From Pelodera strongyloides (Eukaryota > Nematoda > Chromadorea > Rhabditida > Rhabditidae), in the NCBI GenBank assembly GCA_036852015.1, contig JAANDG010000306.1, positions 62,001-126,000 on the forward strand: DNA of 64,000 nt, given 5' to 3'. The stretch's first letter is position 1. Every line of letters starts with the position of its first letter. Shown piece after piece: positions 49,286-60,078 of this stretch. Under the pieces are notes generated by a model, which saw only the letters and a program-made list of their open reading frames with translations, was not told where the DNA came from and did not search any database. The position numbers were made by a program, and so were the translations under genes.

Positions 49286-50267
49286 ATGGCGCACTTTAGG
49301 CGCACTTGGATTTTTTCTACCCCGAAAAATTGCCGCGCAAAGTGCAAATTGATGCTTTCAACGTGATCTGGAACTCTGATGATTTCATACAATTACAGAA
49401 AGTGTCAATCATTTAGTTATCATTTAATGAACGTGCGTTCACTGGAAATTTTATCTTTCGTGCTTCTAATGGGGACCTTTTGGGGACAGTGATTTACCGT
49501 ATCAGTTAGAATATATACGACACATTAATTGCTTAAAAAACTTCCATACGTAATTAGTATTGAAGATAATTGCACCTACAATCTCTGTATTGAACGATGT
49601 ATACACAATTGAGGGAACAATCTGCAGTTATAACATTTGTTGGTTCACATTTTGATTTTTTCTCGCAATAATTTATTCGGTCTGTTCTATTTTCATATAT
49701 TTTTTGTACAAATTGCTATGAATGACAATAAAATGTGTTTATATCGTGTGAATGTTGTTTTTTCTGTTTATTTGTTAGTTTTTATTTGCTGAACATAAGC
49801 AGCTAAGGGCTTATTGTTAGATTCAAGTGTTTAGGTCTGCATGAACGTGGTGCATCCTATCAAAACCAGTGGTGTTGCTTTAAAGCGAAGCTATATTTGG
49901 CTTACGAACTGTTATCGAGCAAGATCAAGGCTATCAGTTGCCTTTTGAATACTTACTTTAGTTACTGTAATATGACTTGCGCCGCGAAACTTCGCGCTAT
50001 TGCCGCGCGCAACAGTTTCGGCGGTAGTGCGGCTAAGGCGTGAAATCCATTTAGCACACCCATATCCGTGGCGCACCAAAGGCGAACCCCCGGTTGGCAT
50101 GCTGCGCACCAGCGGCGCCCCTTTCAAAGAAGAGCGCCACATGCGCGCCAACACGAATCGTACCATTTTCGGCACCCCCCCCCCATGTTTTTTTGGGCGG
50201 GCTAGCGCAGAGTTCATCAGTATAGGACTCAATCCCCTTCGCAAAATTTTGGTTCCGTGTGTTCCAT
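49286..50267. other. intergenic with GC-rich island
   Basis: 49977-50210 is markedly GC-rich (repeated GCGCGC, GCCGC, GGCGCC) in AT-rich DNA. Both strands are open there (49912-50244 minus, 50000-50278 plus), but neither frame shows splice sites, a signal peptide or a family motif; openness is expected from the GC content. AATAAA at about 49728 may serve the preceding gene. Confidence 0.5.
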
Positions 50268-50271
50268 TGAC

Positions 50272-50358
50272 ACATTGATACAGAGTACATTCAATAAATT
50301 ATTAACATCACGTACTTTGAGTGTTATCGCTTTTCTTTGGTAACAATACCACGAATTA
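50272..50358 (+). promoter_or_regulatory. promoter block shared with the next peptide gene
   Basis: About 85 bases aligning with 52012-52095, including ATAAATTATTAA, ATCACGTACT, GTGTTATCGC and ATACCACGAATTAT in the same order. TTATCGC resembles a GATA-factor site. It lies about 220-300 bases before the ATG. Confidence 0.7.
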
Positions 50359-50501
50359 TATTATAAGGAAAAACATGTAGCAGACATAACGTAGAAAACA
50401 TAACATAAGTACAGTGTTTCGTCAAAGTCATTTTATCACGAAGACAAACAATTTACAGTCATTATTTATTGTTGTTTATGATGGTCAAGAGTCAAGAGAG
50501 G

Positions 50502-50509
50502 TATATAAA
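50502..50509 (+). promoter_or_regulatory. TATA box of peptide gene 2
   Basis: TATATAAA, 68 bases before the start codon; the neighbouring gene has TATATAAA at the same distance (52224). Confidence 0.65.
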
Positions 50510-50576
50510 CAAAAGAGCAATAGTGTCTGGTATACAGTTTCTGTACTGTGCTATCTACTATCTACTGCTGTCAATT

Positions 50577-51005
50577 ATGATGTCGCTTGTCAAACTTATT
50601 ATCGTCTTATTTTTGGTCACGTTCCTAGTGATTTCATTAACAGAAGCCTTCCCGTATCCGTATCCTCAGTAAGTTGTTTATTATAGCTAAAGTGTCGGGC
50701 TCACGGAAAACAAGCTGTGCTGAATTTTGTGCTGAGAGAGGGGGGGTACTGGAACATTGCTGTGAAAACAGCCTATTTTCGTGGAGAAGTTGTGTGTGAC
50801 TACAGTACATACCTATAGAAAAAAGGTTTCGCATTGGTGCACACACTGCATAAAGTTCATTATCGTCAAGGGTGATTATGCTTTGAATTAATATTTATCT
50901 AAACATATACATTTTAGATGGGGCTATATGGCACCACAAGGATTCGGCATGTGCAACGGACGCGGTTGTCAAAGTGGTGTCAGCGGTTGGAACATGATGG
51001 TTTGA
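50577..51005 (+). CDS. small secreted peptide, YPYP / CNGRGC family, member 2
   Basis: Exons 50577-50668 and 50918-51005, phase 2, 59 residues. The start is the first of two tandem ATGs. Signal VKLIIVLFLVTFLVISLTEA, then FPYPYPQ, WGYMAPQGFG, M-CNGRGC-QSG and SGWNMMV. Very close to member 3 in exon 2 and in the promoter, so they are recent duplicates. Compared with member 1 it has an extra VSGWNMMV tail and a shorter Tyr/Pro stretch. Confidence 0.82.
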
Positions 51006-51113
51006 TCAACTCAATATTTTTATCAAGTCATAATTCATAAAGTACAATATTTGTCACCTGGAACTTGTCGTCCACTCTGCTCAGGATCTTTGCGGGACAG
51101 GTCGTAAGTTTTA

Positions 51114-51256
51114 TTAGAGCGGTATAACAGCCGGTGTTTGGAATATGAACGCTGTATTGCCATGTGGTGTATGATAATTTTACTCATTTCAATATAACAT
51201 ATGGGAATACAGCTGACCAAAATATTTTTCAAAAACCGGACGTTATAGCGCTTTAA
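51114..51256. mobile_element. TTAA-type palindrome, divergent A-like
   Basis: AGAGCGGTATAACAGCCGG and CCGGACGTTATAGCGCTTTAA are inverted ends. It lies just past peptide gene 2. Confidence 0.65.
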
Positions 51257-52011
51257 ACACTGCATTGAACCGCCCTTGAATAAAGGAGCACGCTCCAGCA
51301 GCAGTATAATTCTAATTGTAAGTCTAATAGCCAGAGTGGGAGTGGTTGCTGGGCACTGGACAGCCCTTTACCTTTAGGATTAGGATGTTTTATTTATTCA
51401 TTTATTTTTTATCTAGTTATTTGCACGCTCGTTCTATCATTTTTTATTCTTACTCATTATTCATCATCGCTATGGATTATTTGTAATTTATTTGTTATCA
51501 TGTACATATTCATTCTTATTATTTCACATCGTGTATCAGAATTTTTTTATTAGAATTTACAGTATTCCATGTGTATTTTTGCGGACTGCATTTTCTTTAT
51601 TAATCTTTGTAAATTTTTTGCCTCAAGTAAATATTTTTATATTTTTATTGTCCTTGCGACGAGCACCAACTGCAGTTTTGAATTCACACTTCATTTACCG
51701 CACTTTATTCTTTATTCAAAACGCGAAACTTGGACGGTGCGCGGCGAAAAAACCCAAGTGCACCTAGTATATCTCGCTGCGCACCTCGTCCAGTCTTATC
51801 AAGACCCTTTCGCTCTGCGTACCCTTTCGCGAAAACTTGGCAAAGATAGGTCGAAGTCACCGAGCGCCCTTTTATCTGGTTCTGCATCATTTTGCTCATT
51901 TTCGTAAAATTGTCGCGAATTTCGTCAGTGTGTTGATTACTGAATTGCTTTGTGCGCACTAAATTATTATAGTTATACTACACATGGAATAGTATTAGTA
52001 TTCTCACTGAT
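51257..52011. other. intergenic
   Basis: AT-rich with a more GC-rich patch at 51725-51880. Open frames at 51492-51907 lack any supporting signal. Confidence 0.5.
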
Positions 52012-52095
52012 ACACTGATAGAGAGTACAGTCTATAAATTATTAATATCACGTACTGGAGTGTTATCGCATTTGGCAACTATACCACGAATTATG
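52012..52095 (+). promoter_or_regulatory. promoter block shared with peptide gene 2
   Basis: Counterpart of 50272-50358, with the same ordered motifs about 200-285 bases upstream of the ATG. Confidence 0.7.
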
Positions 52096-52223
52096 TTTAC
52101 AAAGAAAAAAACTGTCCAAAGATAACCCAAGTCCAAGTACAATATTTCATCAAAGCTTTACGAGGTTAATTAATTATTACTGTGATCAATAGTTGTGTGA
52201 TAGACCTGTGATAATGGGGGCAG

Positions 52224-52231
52224 TATATAAA
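52224..52231 (+). promoter_or_regulatory. TATA box of peptide gene 3
   Basis: TATATAAA, 67 bases before the ATG, followed by CTACAGTTTCTTCTATTGTACGATCTACC-like sequence matching gene 2. Confidence 0.65.
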
Positions 52232-52297
52232 CAACTGAAAAAGTCACTGCCCTACAGTTTCTTCTATTGTACGATCTACCATTCACTACAGTTAAAT

Positions 52298-53569
52298 ATG
52301 CTGTCATTTGTCAAGTTTACCATCGCCTTATTTGTGGCCATGCTCCTAGTGATTTCAATCACGGAAGCGTATCCTTACCCGTCTCCTTATCCTTATCCAC
52401 AGTAAGCTATTTAAATGGTCAGGCACTAGGAAAATAAGTTATGCACGCGCCGAAATCAGAAGCACTGCGAGAGAAAACCGCATATTTTCGCGAGTTTCAA
52501 TGTGAAATTGTGTATTCATCATATACTTTGTTTGGTACGGATTCAACTGATTAAAGGGATCAGCTCACCTTAAATTGTGTATGTTTTTTTTGTTTCTTTA
52601 TTTTCTATAAGGGATAATAAAAATTTGGAATAGAAAAAGTAGTGTTCAATTTCAATACTCACGAAGATATTGGGTGATAAAGTGGTGGATTGATCGGGCC
52701 GAAATGCAAAAAGGGCAATTATCCTATACAAACAAGGCAGCGACTATATCACCCCATATCTTCGTGAATTGCCCTTTACGGTGCCTTGAAGGGAGACGCC
52801 TATTTGCCTTGAAGGCGTGCATTGGGAGACGCCTTATTGCAAAAAAATGGTTTGGAAAACGTATGGTGGAAAACTACGTTCCCATGTTTCAGATGCAAAC
52901 TGTGCTACATTTTGTGGCCAAAATGCCTAGACAGGCACACAAATTTGCATACAATATATGGGAAAAAAAGACTTTCTTAATTTACCCGTCAGAATACATA
53001 TAACGTTCGTATACCATGTACCTATAACACATGAACCCGGATGATGCTAAAAATAGTATCCACGAAAACAAACAATTTCGTAATAAAATGTCTTATCATA
53101 ATCACAACGATACGATAGCAGTTTACGTTAGTCCAACAGGTCAAAACACATTTACTCTTATGATACAGTGATTATGACGTAAATCTGTGGAAGATAAAAA
53201 TATGTGGACAACAAATATTGTCAAATACTTTCTCACTATCCCGCTCTGTCTCTCTTTCTCTTTCTCGGTCACCAATGGCGAACAAATAGCGCAAGTGCGG
53301 AGCACACCGAAAGCACGTAGTGTTTTCGCCGCGAACATCTGCGAATCCAAGTGAGCTGCACAACCGGGTGTTGATGTGAATGTTTTCGCAGGTCAGAACC
53401 GAACTAGGGTTGCGTGTTTTCGAGACTAACGCGCTATCCATTGAGCCGCCCGTCCATAAATATCTTGACAATGCTATATTTTAGATATCTGGCACCACAA
53501 GGATTCGATGCGTTCTGCAATGGACGTGGTTGTCAAAGTGGTCTGAGCGGTTGGAATATGATGATTTGA
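52298..53569 (+). CDS. small secreted peptide, YPYP / CNGRGC family, member 3
   Basis: Exons 52298-52401 and 53485-53569, phase 2, 62 residues. The signal FTIALFVAMLLVISITEA is followed by YPYPSPYPYPQ and then YLAPQGFDAF, CNGRGC, QSGLSGWNMMI. The intron is 1.08 kb against 0.25 kb in gene 2 and holds an unrelated insertion with a tRNA-like element, so the intron expanded after the duplication. The G-M before the first Cys in members 1 and 2 is replaced by D-A-F, while the Cys loop is unchanged. Confidence 0.82.
53391..53455 (-). repeat. tRNA-like sequence in peptide gene 3 intron
   Basis: On the minus strand GGACGGGCGGCTCAATGGAT is a good A-box/D-arm start, followed by an anticodon-like arm and a degenerate B box (TAGTTCGGTTCTGA). 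Probably a tRNA-derived repeat. Confidence 0.45.
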
Positions 53570-54083
53570 TCAAATATGTTTATCACGTCATGATTAATTC
53601 CTTAAAATATTTGTCATCTACTCGGCTCAGGATCTCAGCAGAACAAGACATAAGTGTTGATTATTATTTTTGAACTGACGCTGAATATTTGTTAAATATA
53701 ACTCACAGCAAAAATTCTATGAGTCTAATTGAGAATTATAACGATCGCGCATTTTTATAAGCTATATTTTGCACGTATCCATCGGTTGTGCAACCTCTGT
53801 TATTATTGTATTTCTAATTTATTTGTTATACATATAAATATTCAAATAAAATTATTTAAAATACTGGATTTATGTGGACACTTGAACTTGAATAACAAAA
53901 ACAAAACTTGAAAGGCCCATTTGTGACGATTGGTTGTTGGTAATTTAGGAAAAACTTGGTCACGAGAAAGTCACAAAGTGTTCAGGTAACCGTCACCGAA
54001 TGGTTTCTCCGCCGGTTACCGTATTTTTTACTTAAATTACTTTGTGTAATATGCTCTTTGGAACTCTGAAAATTTGATACATC

Positions 54084-55205
54084 TTGGTTTCTTCGCGTTC
54101 CCGACGCGTAAATCACATCATAAGACGTGTTTACGCAAAAAAAGCTGAAAGATCAAAAAGACTTTCTTACATTCTTACACATAATGATGTAGATGAATCA
54201 AGGAACCACTCAGTTATGCAATATTTATTGCGCGTTTGGCAGCGGCGTATATATACAAACGTTATCTCAAATTTTAATGATGTGTGGTTTGAAGCAATTG
54301 TAGTCGATGTTTTTCTTTCCCAACCAGTAAGATTTTGCCTAGTCTATTTTAAGCCAGCATCAGCCCTGGAAAATGTTGTTTCGTTATGTGACTATTTGCT
54401 CAGTTTATAGCTTTATGTAGTTGGAGATTTTAATTTGCCTTCAATTAATTGGTCAGAATATGTTGCTAGTGGTACAGGCCCTTCCCTATTTCTAGAATTT
54501 TGTCGTTCAGCTATGCGGAACCTCAGTAAGTTTTTTTGGTTTCTCGGCCTTCATTTTAGTCAAAGCAATTGTTCATTCTCGGTTACTTGCTAGGTGGATG
54601 CCATACGCATCCCTCTTTAAAAAAAGGTTTCAAAAGGAGGTGTCCGTATACCCAGGCATATTGAAAATTTGCTCCAACAAAAAGAAAGGTTATTTCCTTT
54701 GTCAGAGCAAAATCCTGGTAACAAATAAAAGTATGAACTCGTTTGCACTTGGCTGAAAAAGGCTTCTGACAAATATTATAGCAATGTTGAACGAAAGATT
54801 ATTGCCTCCGGGCAACTAAGTCAGTTGTATAGGTACATACGTTCCGGCACTTCACGTTCTTTTACGAGTAATCATACTGTAACCGACTTAGATAATAATG
54901 TTCACGTATCCTATCAAAATAGATCAAATGCATTTGTTGTGTATTTTCAGTCAAACTTTATCAAAGATGACAATATTTCCCATGAAATAGATAGTCCAGT
55001 TTTAGCTAATATTGATTAAATGAAGGCATATCAAGGCAAGACCTCACGGCCACGGGACCAAATTGAAAATAATCATCAGGTGGACATAAAAGGCTGATGT
55101 TTCTCACAAGCGCAAAATTGGCTAGAAGATCGTAAGATGATTGTCCGTGTTGGTAACGCTACTTCTAATGTCGTTGACTGTATAAGTGGTGTGAGTTTTA
55201 GGCCC
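54084..55205 (+). mobile_element. decayed non-LTR retrotransposon (endonuclease then RT fragments)
   Basis: One frame runs 54084-54410 and shows AP-endonuclease-like text (VVDVFLSQPVRFCLVYFKPAS). It stops, and the next frame gives GDFNLPSINW, a typical endonuclease motif of LINEs. Further on are LYRYIRSGTS and, near 55130-55200, VRVGNATSNVVDCISGVS, which matches the reverse-transcriptase region before the catalytic box. Frameshifts and stops break it throughout and the YADD region is absent. It is inactive. Confidence 0.7.
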
Positions 55206-55511
55206 TATACTGTCTCGCTAATTGAAATATGGGTATTAAATTCGGATGAAAAATTTCTAAGCCGTCTGATAGAATAGATTTGCAAAGCAGAAATTTCAAT
55301 TACCTTTGGCCCCTCATAAGTGTCAATCATTGCTACACGATTGATCTCGGTTTCATTATAACTGATGCAAGGAAACTCGCGGTTTTTGGCATAATTCTGC
55401 AAACCCCATAAGGGACTATAGCATGTGAACTCGTCGTCTACTCTGCTCAGAGCCACAGATGAAAACGACATGTGCTTTGAACACTGTGAAATGATTTCTC
55501 ATCATGTTTAG

Positions 55512-55605
55512 ATGGTTTTATATGGCACCACAAGGCTTCGGAGGTTCATGTGGGTCGAGCTTGCCAGGGAAGTTGGCATGCCGTCATGTTATAGCGATAA
55601 TGTAG
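55512..55605 (+). pseudogene. broken second exon of the CNGRGC peptide family
   Basis: After GTTTAG comes WFYMAPQGFGG, matching exon 2 of peptide genes 2 and 3 and with the same phase. The C-N-G-R-G-C core is replaced by SCGSSLPGKLAC and the end is unrelated. No signal-peptide exon lies upstream, where the LINE remnant sits. A TCGTCTACTCTGCTCAG phrase before it matches sequence found after exon 2 of genes 2 and 3, which points to rearrangement. Confidence 0.6.
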
Positions 55606-56321
55606 AATCGCTCGTCGAGCACATCGTGAAGCTATATCATGGGGACGACAATCGAAAGAGAGGCAGCTGCCTAGTGACTTGCTAATAACGCAACCTCTAG
55701 GCTCCTAATAATGATGCTCACCTACTAGCTGCGGTAGTTTACAGTAGTACGTGCGTAATAGTTGTGATTTCTAGAACTGTTATCCAATAAGCTGAATGAA
55801 GACACACTATCCGCTATCTACAGAAGCTTGAACACTAAATTAACTAGCCGTGACGAAAGGAGCAACAGCCTCGCAGTTTTACCAGAATTCTTCCTTGATT
55901 TTTGTTTTACTTCTTATCAGCAACATATGTATGTACATCCGTCTAATAGTGAGATATAAGATATAAACCAACCATATATATTATTTTGTTTTCCCAATCT
56001 CTACTTATGGTGTTGTATTGGAATCGATTTATTTGTCAATATTTTCTAATTGCAATAAAGGCCAATAAAACGTACTGTTTTCAAATGTGTTTACTGCTCA
56101 CAGTGCTCACTATGTGTTCCTATATGAAGGACGGCTATATAATGTACAACGGAACTGTGCAAAAGAAAAACAATATCACAAATTTATCTCACAAAAATAT
56201 TCCTCAACAATCAATGTACGTCAATATAATACACGCTTTTCTGATTCCAACAAACTCATAAAATATAGTCACAATTTAAGTAAATAGACAAAAAAAACCT
56301 TGTCCCATAATATAATAAAGA
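55606..56321. other. intergenic
   Basis: No supported feature. The overlapping frames at 55986-56287 are AT-rich and lack a signal or splice sites. Confidence 0.5.
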
Positions 56322-57176
<855 letters not shown>

Positions 57177-58338
57177 CTGCAAAGAAAGTTTTAAAGAGAA
57201 AGTTAGTTTTGTACGAGAACATAGGATAACTTTTGGTTGGGAAGAAATATGGGTTGGTCCATTATGACGGAAACCACAACTGAGACTCCTGCTTGTCTTT
57301 GAAATTAGCTCTGGCTCTATAACTCAAATTAGCTCTATAACAAGTTGCATTCATACGGCATAGCAGAATGATCAGCACCATTATGCCCTCACTCGACACC
57401 TCTCATTACAAAATAATAAATAGGGACCATTCCCTAGAGTGCTTGCTTAACACTGCATCGGCGCCAATCTATGGGAATAAAATAGTAACTGTATTAAAAA
57501 AGTAAGCCTTTTCAAGCAAAGTCCAGGCTGGAAAAGCATACCATATCGGTTCCCCTATTCCCCTACCAATATCTTGTGTTTACTTAAGGTGTGGCATGTT
57601 CACATATTTCACAGTTCTAACAACACTAATACTCAAAGACCCTACGTGAGCCGTGGGACAGCTTTTCGCTTCTGGGAACCTGTGAGACATGGGTGAACTA
57701 CAAATGCGTCACATACTCATACGTTTGTATGCACAAATGACCATCGCCTATCCATAAGACTCTCCCTCTCTACGGTGCATAGCTACTGGTTTAGAAAAAA
57801 TACCCCAATAACTTGGTTATCTATTTGCCAAAACCCACTTCTCCACCGAGGAATGTTTCCCTGTGAAAGTGCAACATAAAACAAACTGTTTTAAAAAATA
57901 GTCGCTGGGGTTATAGAGAAAATAGAGAAACATACAGACTAACTATATGTCCGAGAACGAAGAAGACGAAAAGAGCAAAACTAGAGATGTAAAACACTTG
58001 ACCAAAAACATGGCTAATAGCTTATGTACCACTGCTTTTCGTAGAAAAGATAGAGAATAGCGCAAACGGAGAGAGAAGGAGTGAACGAGAGACACAGAGA
58101 TAGAATGTAGCACCTCATCAGTAGCTTAAAGATCATTAACTGCATAGCTTGCGTACAAAAACCCAAGGATCCCACTCAAACTTACTGTGGATTACCTACC
58201 GTTGAAACTGTGTAAATAGATTTGGTCACTTTTCTCACCAAGAACACTCGGTTGGCATAATATAAATTCTGCAACGTTGGACAGATACATAACAGATCTC
58301 GCATCTTAACTCAAACCGTCGCCAACGCTACAGTAACC
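57177..58338. other. intergenic between divergent genes
   Basis: No upstream exons of the peptidase could be recognised. A possible small acceptor/exon (TTTCACAG at about 57869 on the minus strand) does not encode peptidase-like sequence. Confidence 0.45.
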
Positions 58339-59936
58339 ATGAACAAGACCCAACTGTGAGTTGTCATTTGCCATTGTCATATCTGTCCATAACATCGATA
58401 CGGTCTAGCGTCTAGCGCTAGCCCGCTAGCGTACCAATCTCACGCGTATTATACTAGAAAACCTAAGTGCAGTAGATTAATAGTCATGAATAAGAATAAT
58501 GTTTGATTAGTTCCACACAGAAATACCATATGTATATGATTATGTGTATTGTAGCTGGATTAACTCTAACTCTAAATACTCAAAAAATTACGTCATCACA
58601 TGACCTCGTAAAAAGTCACATAAACTGACAAAAAAAACAAATTATATATTCGCGCATATCTCGAATTCCAACGAGATGAACAGGTACCGAAATACCGTCG
58701 GTATAAAAGGGCTTGTAACGTGTAATGCGGGTTTTGAACCAGCCACCTTTCTCGACGGCAAACAGAAACTCTAACTTGCACATATTATACGAATGAAAAA
58801 GTGAGCATTATCTTTCTCCTTTGGTTTAATTAGTATATACAGTGAAAGTTACATTTTCCTAACCAGCCTAATTAGCTTTACAATCTCCACTTAGCTACGG
58901 CTATGAAGAGTTAAGTTTATCTTCAGTTTTTGAAAACTTAAATTCTCGAAAAAAAAAATAGTTTACGTTTACCATAATTATAATTTTCCTATTATCAAAA
59001 TTGCTTTTAGTTTCCTTCTGGCTCTGGTCGTGCTCGCCGGTGTCTCACTGCAACCCGCTGAGGCCCAATATTACGTAAGTATCTTTTTTTAGTGAAGTAG
59101 GCAAGTAGGCTCAATAAATAAGTCTAGATGTCTAGCTGATGAAAATTGCGGTCAAATTTTAGAAAAGCTCGTCATAGAATACTCCACAGTTAGAATGTAA
59201 AACATAACATCCCATACCGTAATTAAATGATGATTCTAGTACTATCCCTACAACTACAACTACTATGGCTCGTATTACTACCCTTACAACTACTATTCGT
59301 ACGGCTATCCTTCATACTACACTGGATACTACTCATACTACGGTGAGTCATCCTGACGTTAGTTCACAATTCAAGAGTAAACACGCTTTCAGCGAGGAAG
59401 AGGAAGATTGCAAAGCTACTAGCTACAAAGTTTTTTTTTTAAATCCCGAGTGGAACAATTTCTGTTGGTCACTTCGGCGAGCAACAACACTAGTGGACTA
59501 GAGTACGTCCGTGTCCACATCCAAGTGCAGAAGTAGACTTTCCTCCGCCAATCCCAATCCCCTGCCAAATTCCAATCCCTATTTAGGCAAGCGCTCTGTC
59601 GACTGGAACCAAGCTCCCCCAATGAATGAACAACAGGGCGGACAACAGGTACTACACCTAAGCCTACTGTATTTTAGACACGAACATCAAACCAACGCTA
59701 ACGAAGTTCCAAGCAAGATAGTGTAGCTAGCCGGCAGTGAATATGTACCAAACAAGATAGTTGGCAATGGTAGTAACTATTAACTAGCGCAAAATTAGGC
59801 AGACGAATCTAGTAATTGTATCAGTAGACCACATTCATATGGAGAAGACAAAACTACTTCACAATCCTTGTTCCCACGTAAATAAGACTAAATTTAGATG
59901 CAGCAACACCAGTTCCAAGGACAACCGCAACAATGA
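58339..59936 (+). CDS. secreted Tyr/Asn/Gln-rich precursor with a GKR site
   Basis: Proposed exons: 58339-58355, 59011-59074, 59240-59342, 59393-59429, 59531-59648 and 59898-59936 (TGA), 125 residues, phases consistent. Exons 1-2 encode MNKTQLFLLALVVLAGVSL, a clear signal peptide cut near AEA|QYY. Exon 3 is almost pure Tyr/Asn/Pro/Gly/Ser (YYPYNYNYYGSYYYP). The 37-nt exon 4 is basic (RKRKIAKLL); it is needed to restore the phase and is the least certain. Exon 5 has NPNPLPNSNPYLGKRSVDW: Gly-Lys-Arg is the usual cleavage and amidation signal of neuropeptide-like precursors. The end is Gln-rich. The Tyr-rich part also resembles glycine/tyrosine-rich nematode antimicrobial or cuticle peptides. 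The ATG follows CTACAGTAACC. Confidence 0.65.
58710..58776 (-). repeat. tRNA-like sequence in intron 1 of the GKR precursor
   Basis: On the minus strand TTCTGTTTGCCGTCGAGAAA is followed by TGGCTGGTTCAAAACCCGCA, which holds a B-box-like T arm. The A box is poor. Confidence 0.35.
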
Positions 59937-60039
59937 GAATAATACAACTCACTTGAGGAGATGCCAAAATGGAAAATTGTGAACCGCTAGATTATTTTAC
60001 TGCCAGCTTCCTTTAAATTTACTCTCCTTTCGTTCATAG

Positions 60040-60078
60040 ATTTCTAATCAACCCGGCATGCAACAACAATCCAAGTAA
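60040..60078 (+). CDS. alternative last exon of the GKR precursor
   Basis: After TTCATAG an open stretch in the required phase 0 encodes ISNQPGMQQQSK and a stop. It is exactly the length of the proposed last exon (39 bases) and similar in Gln content, so it could replace exon 59898-59936 by mutually exclusive splicing. Confidence 0.35.
   Translation: MSNQPGMQQQSK

Noticed and set aside
49912..50290. Overlapping open frames on both strands
   Set aside because: GC-rich DNA lowers stop frequency; no signal peptide, splice site or recognisable motif in either frame.
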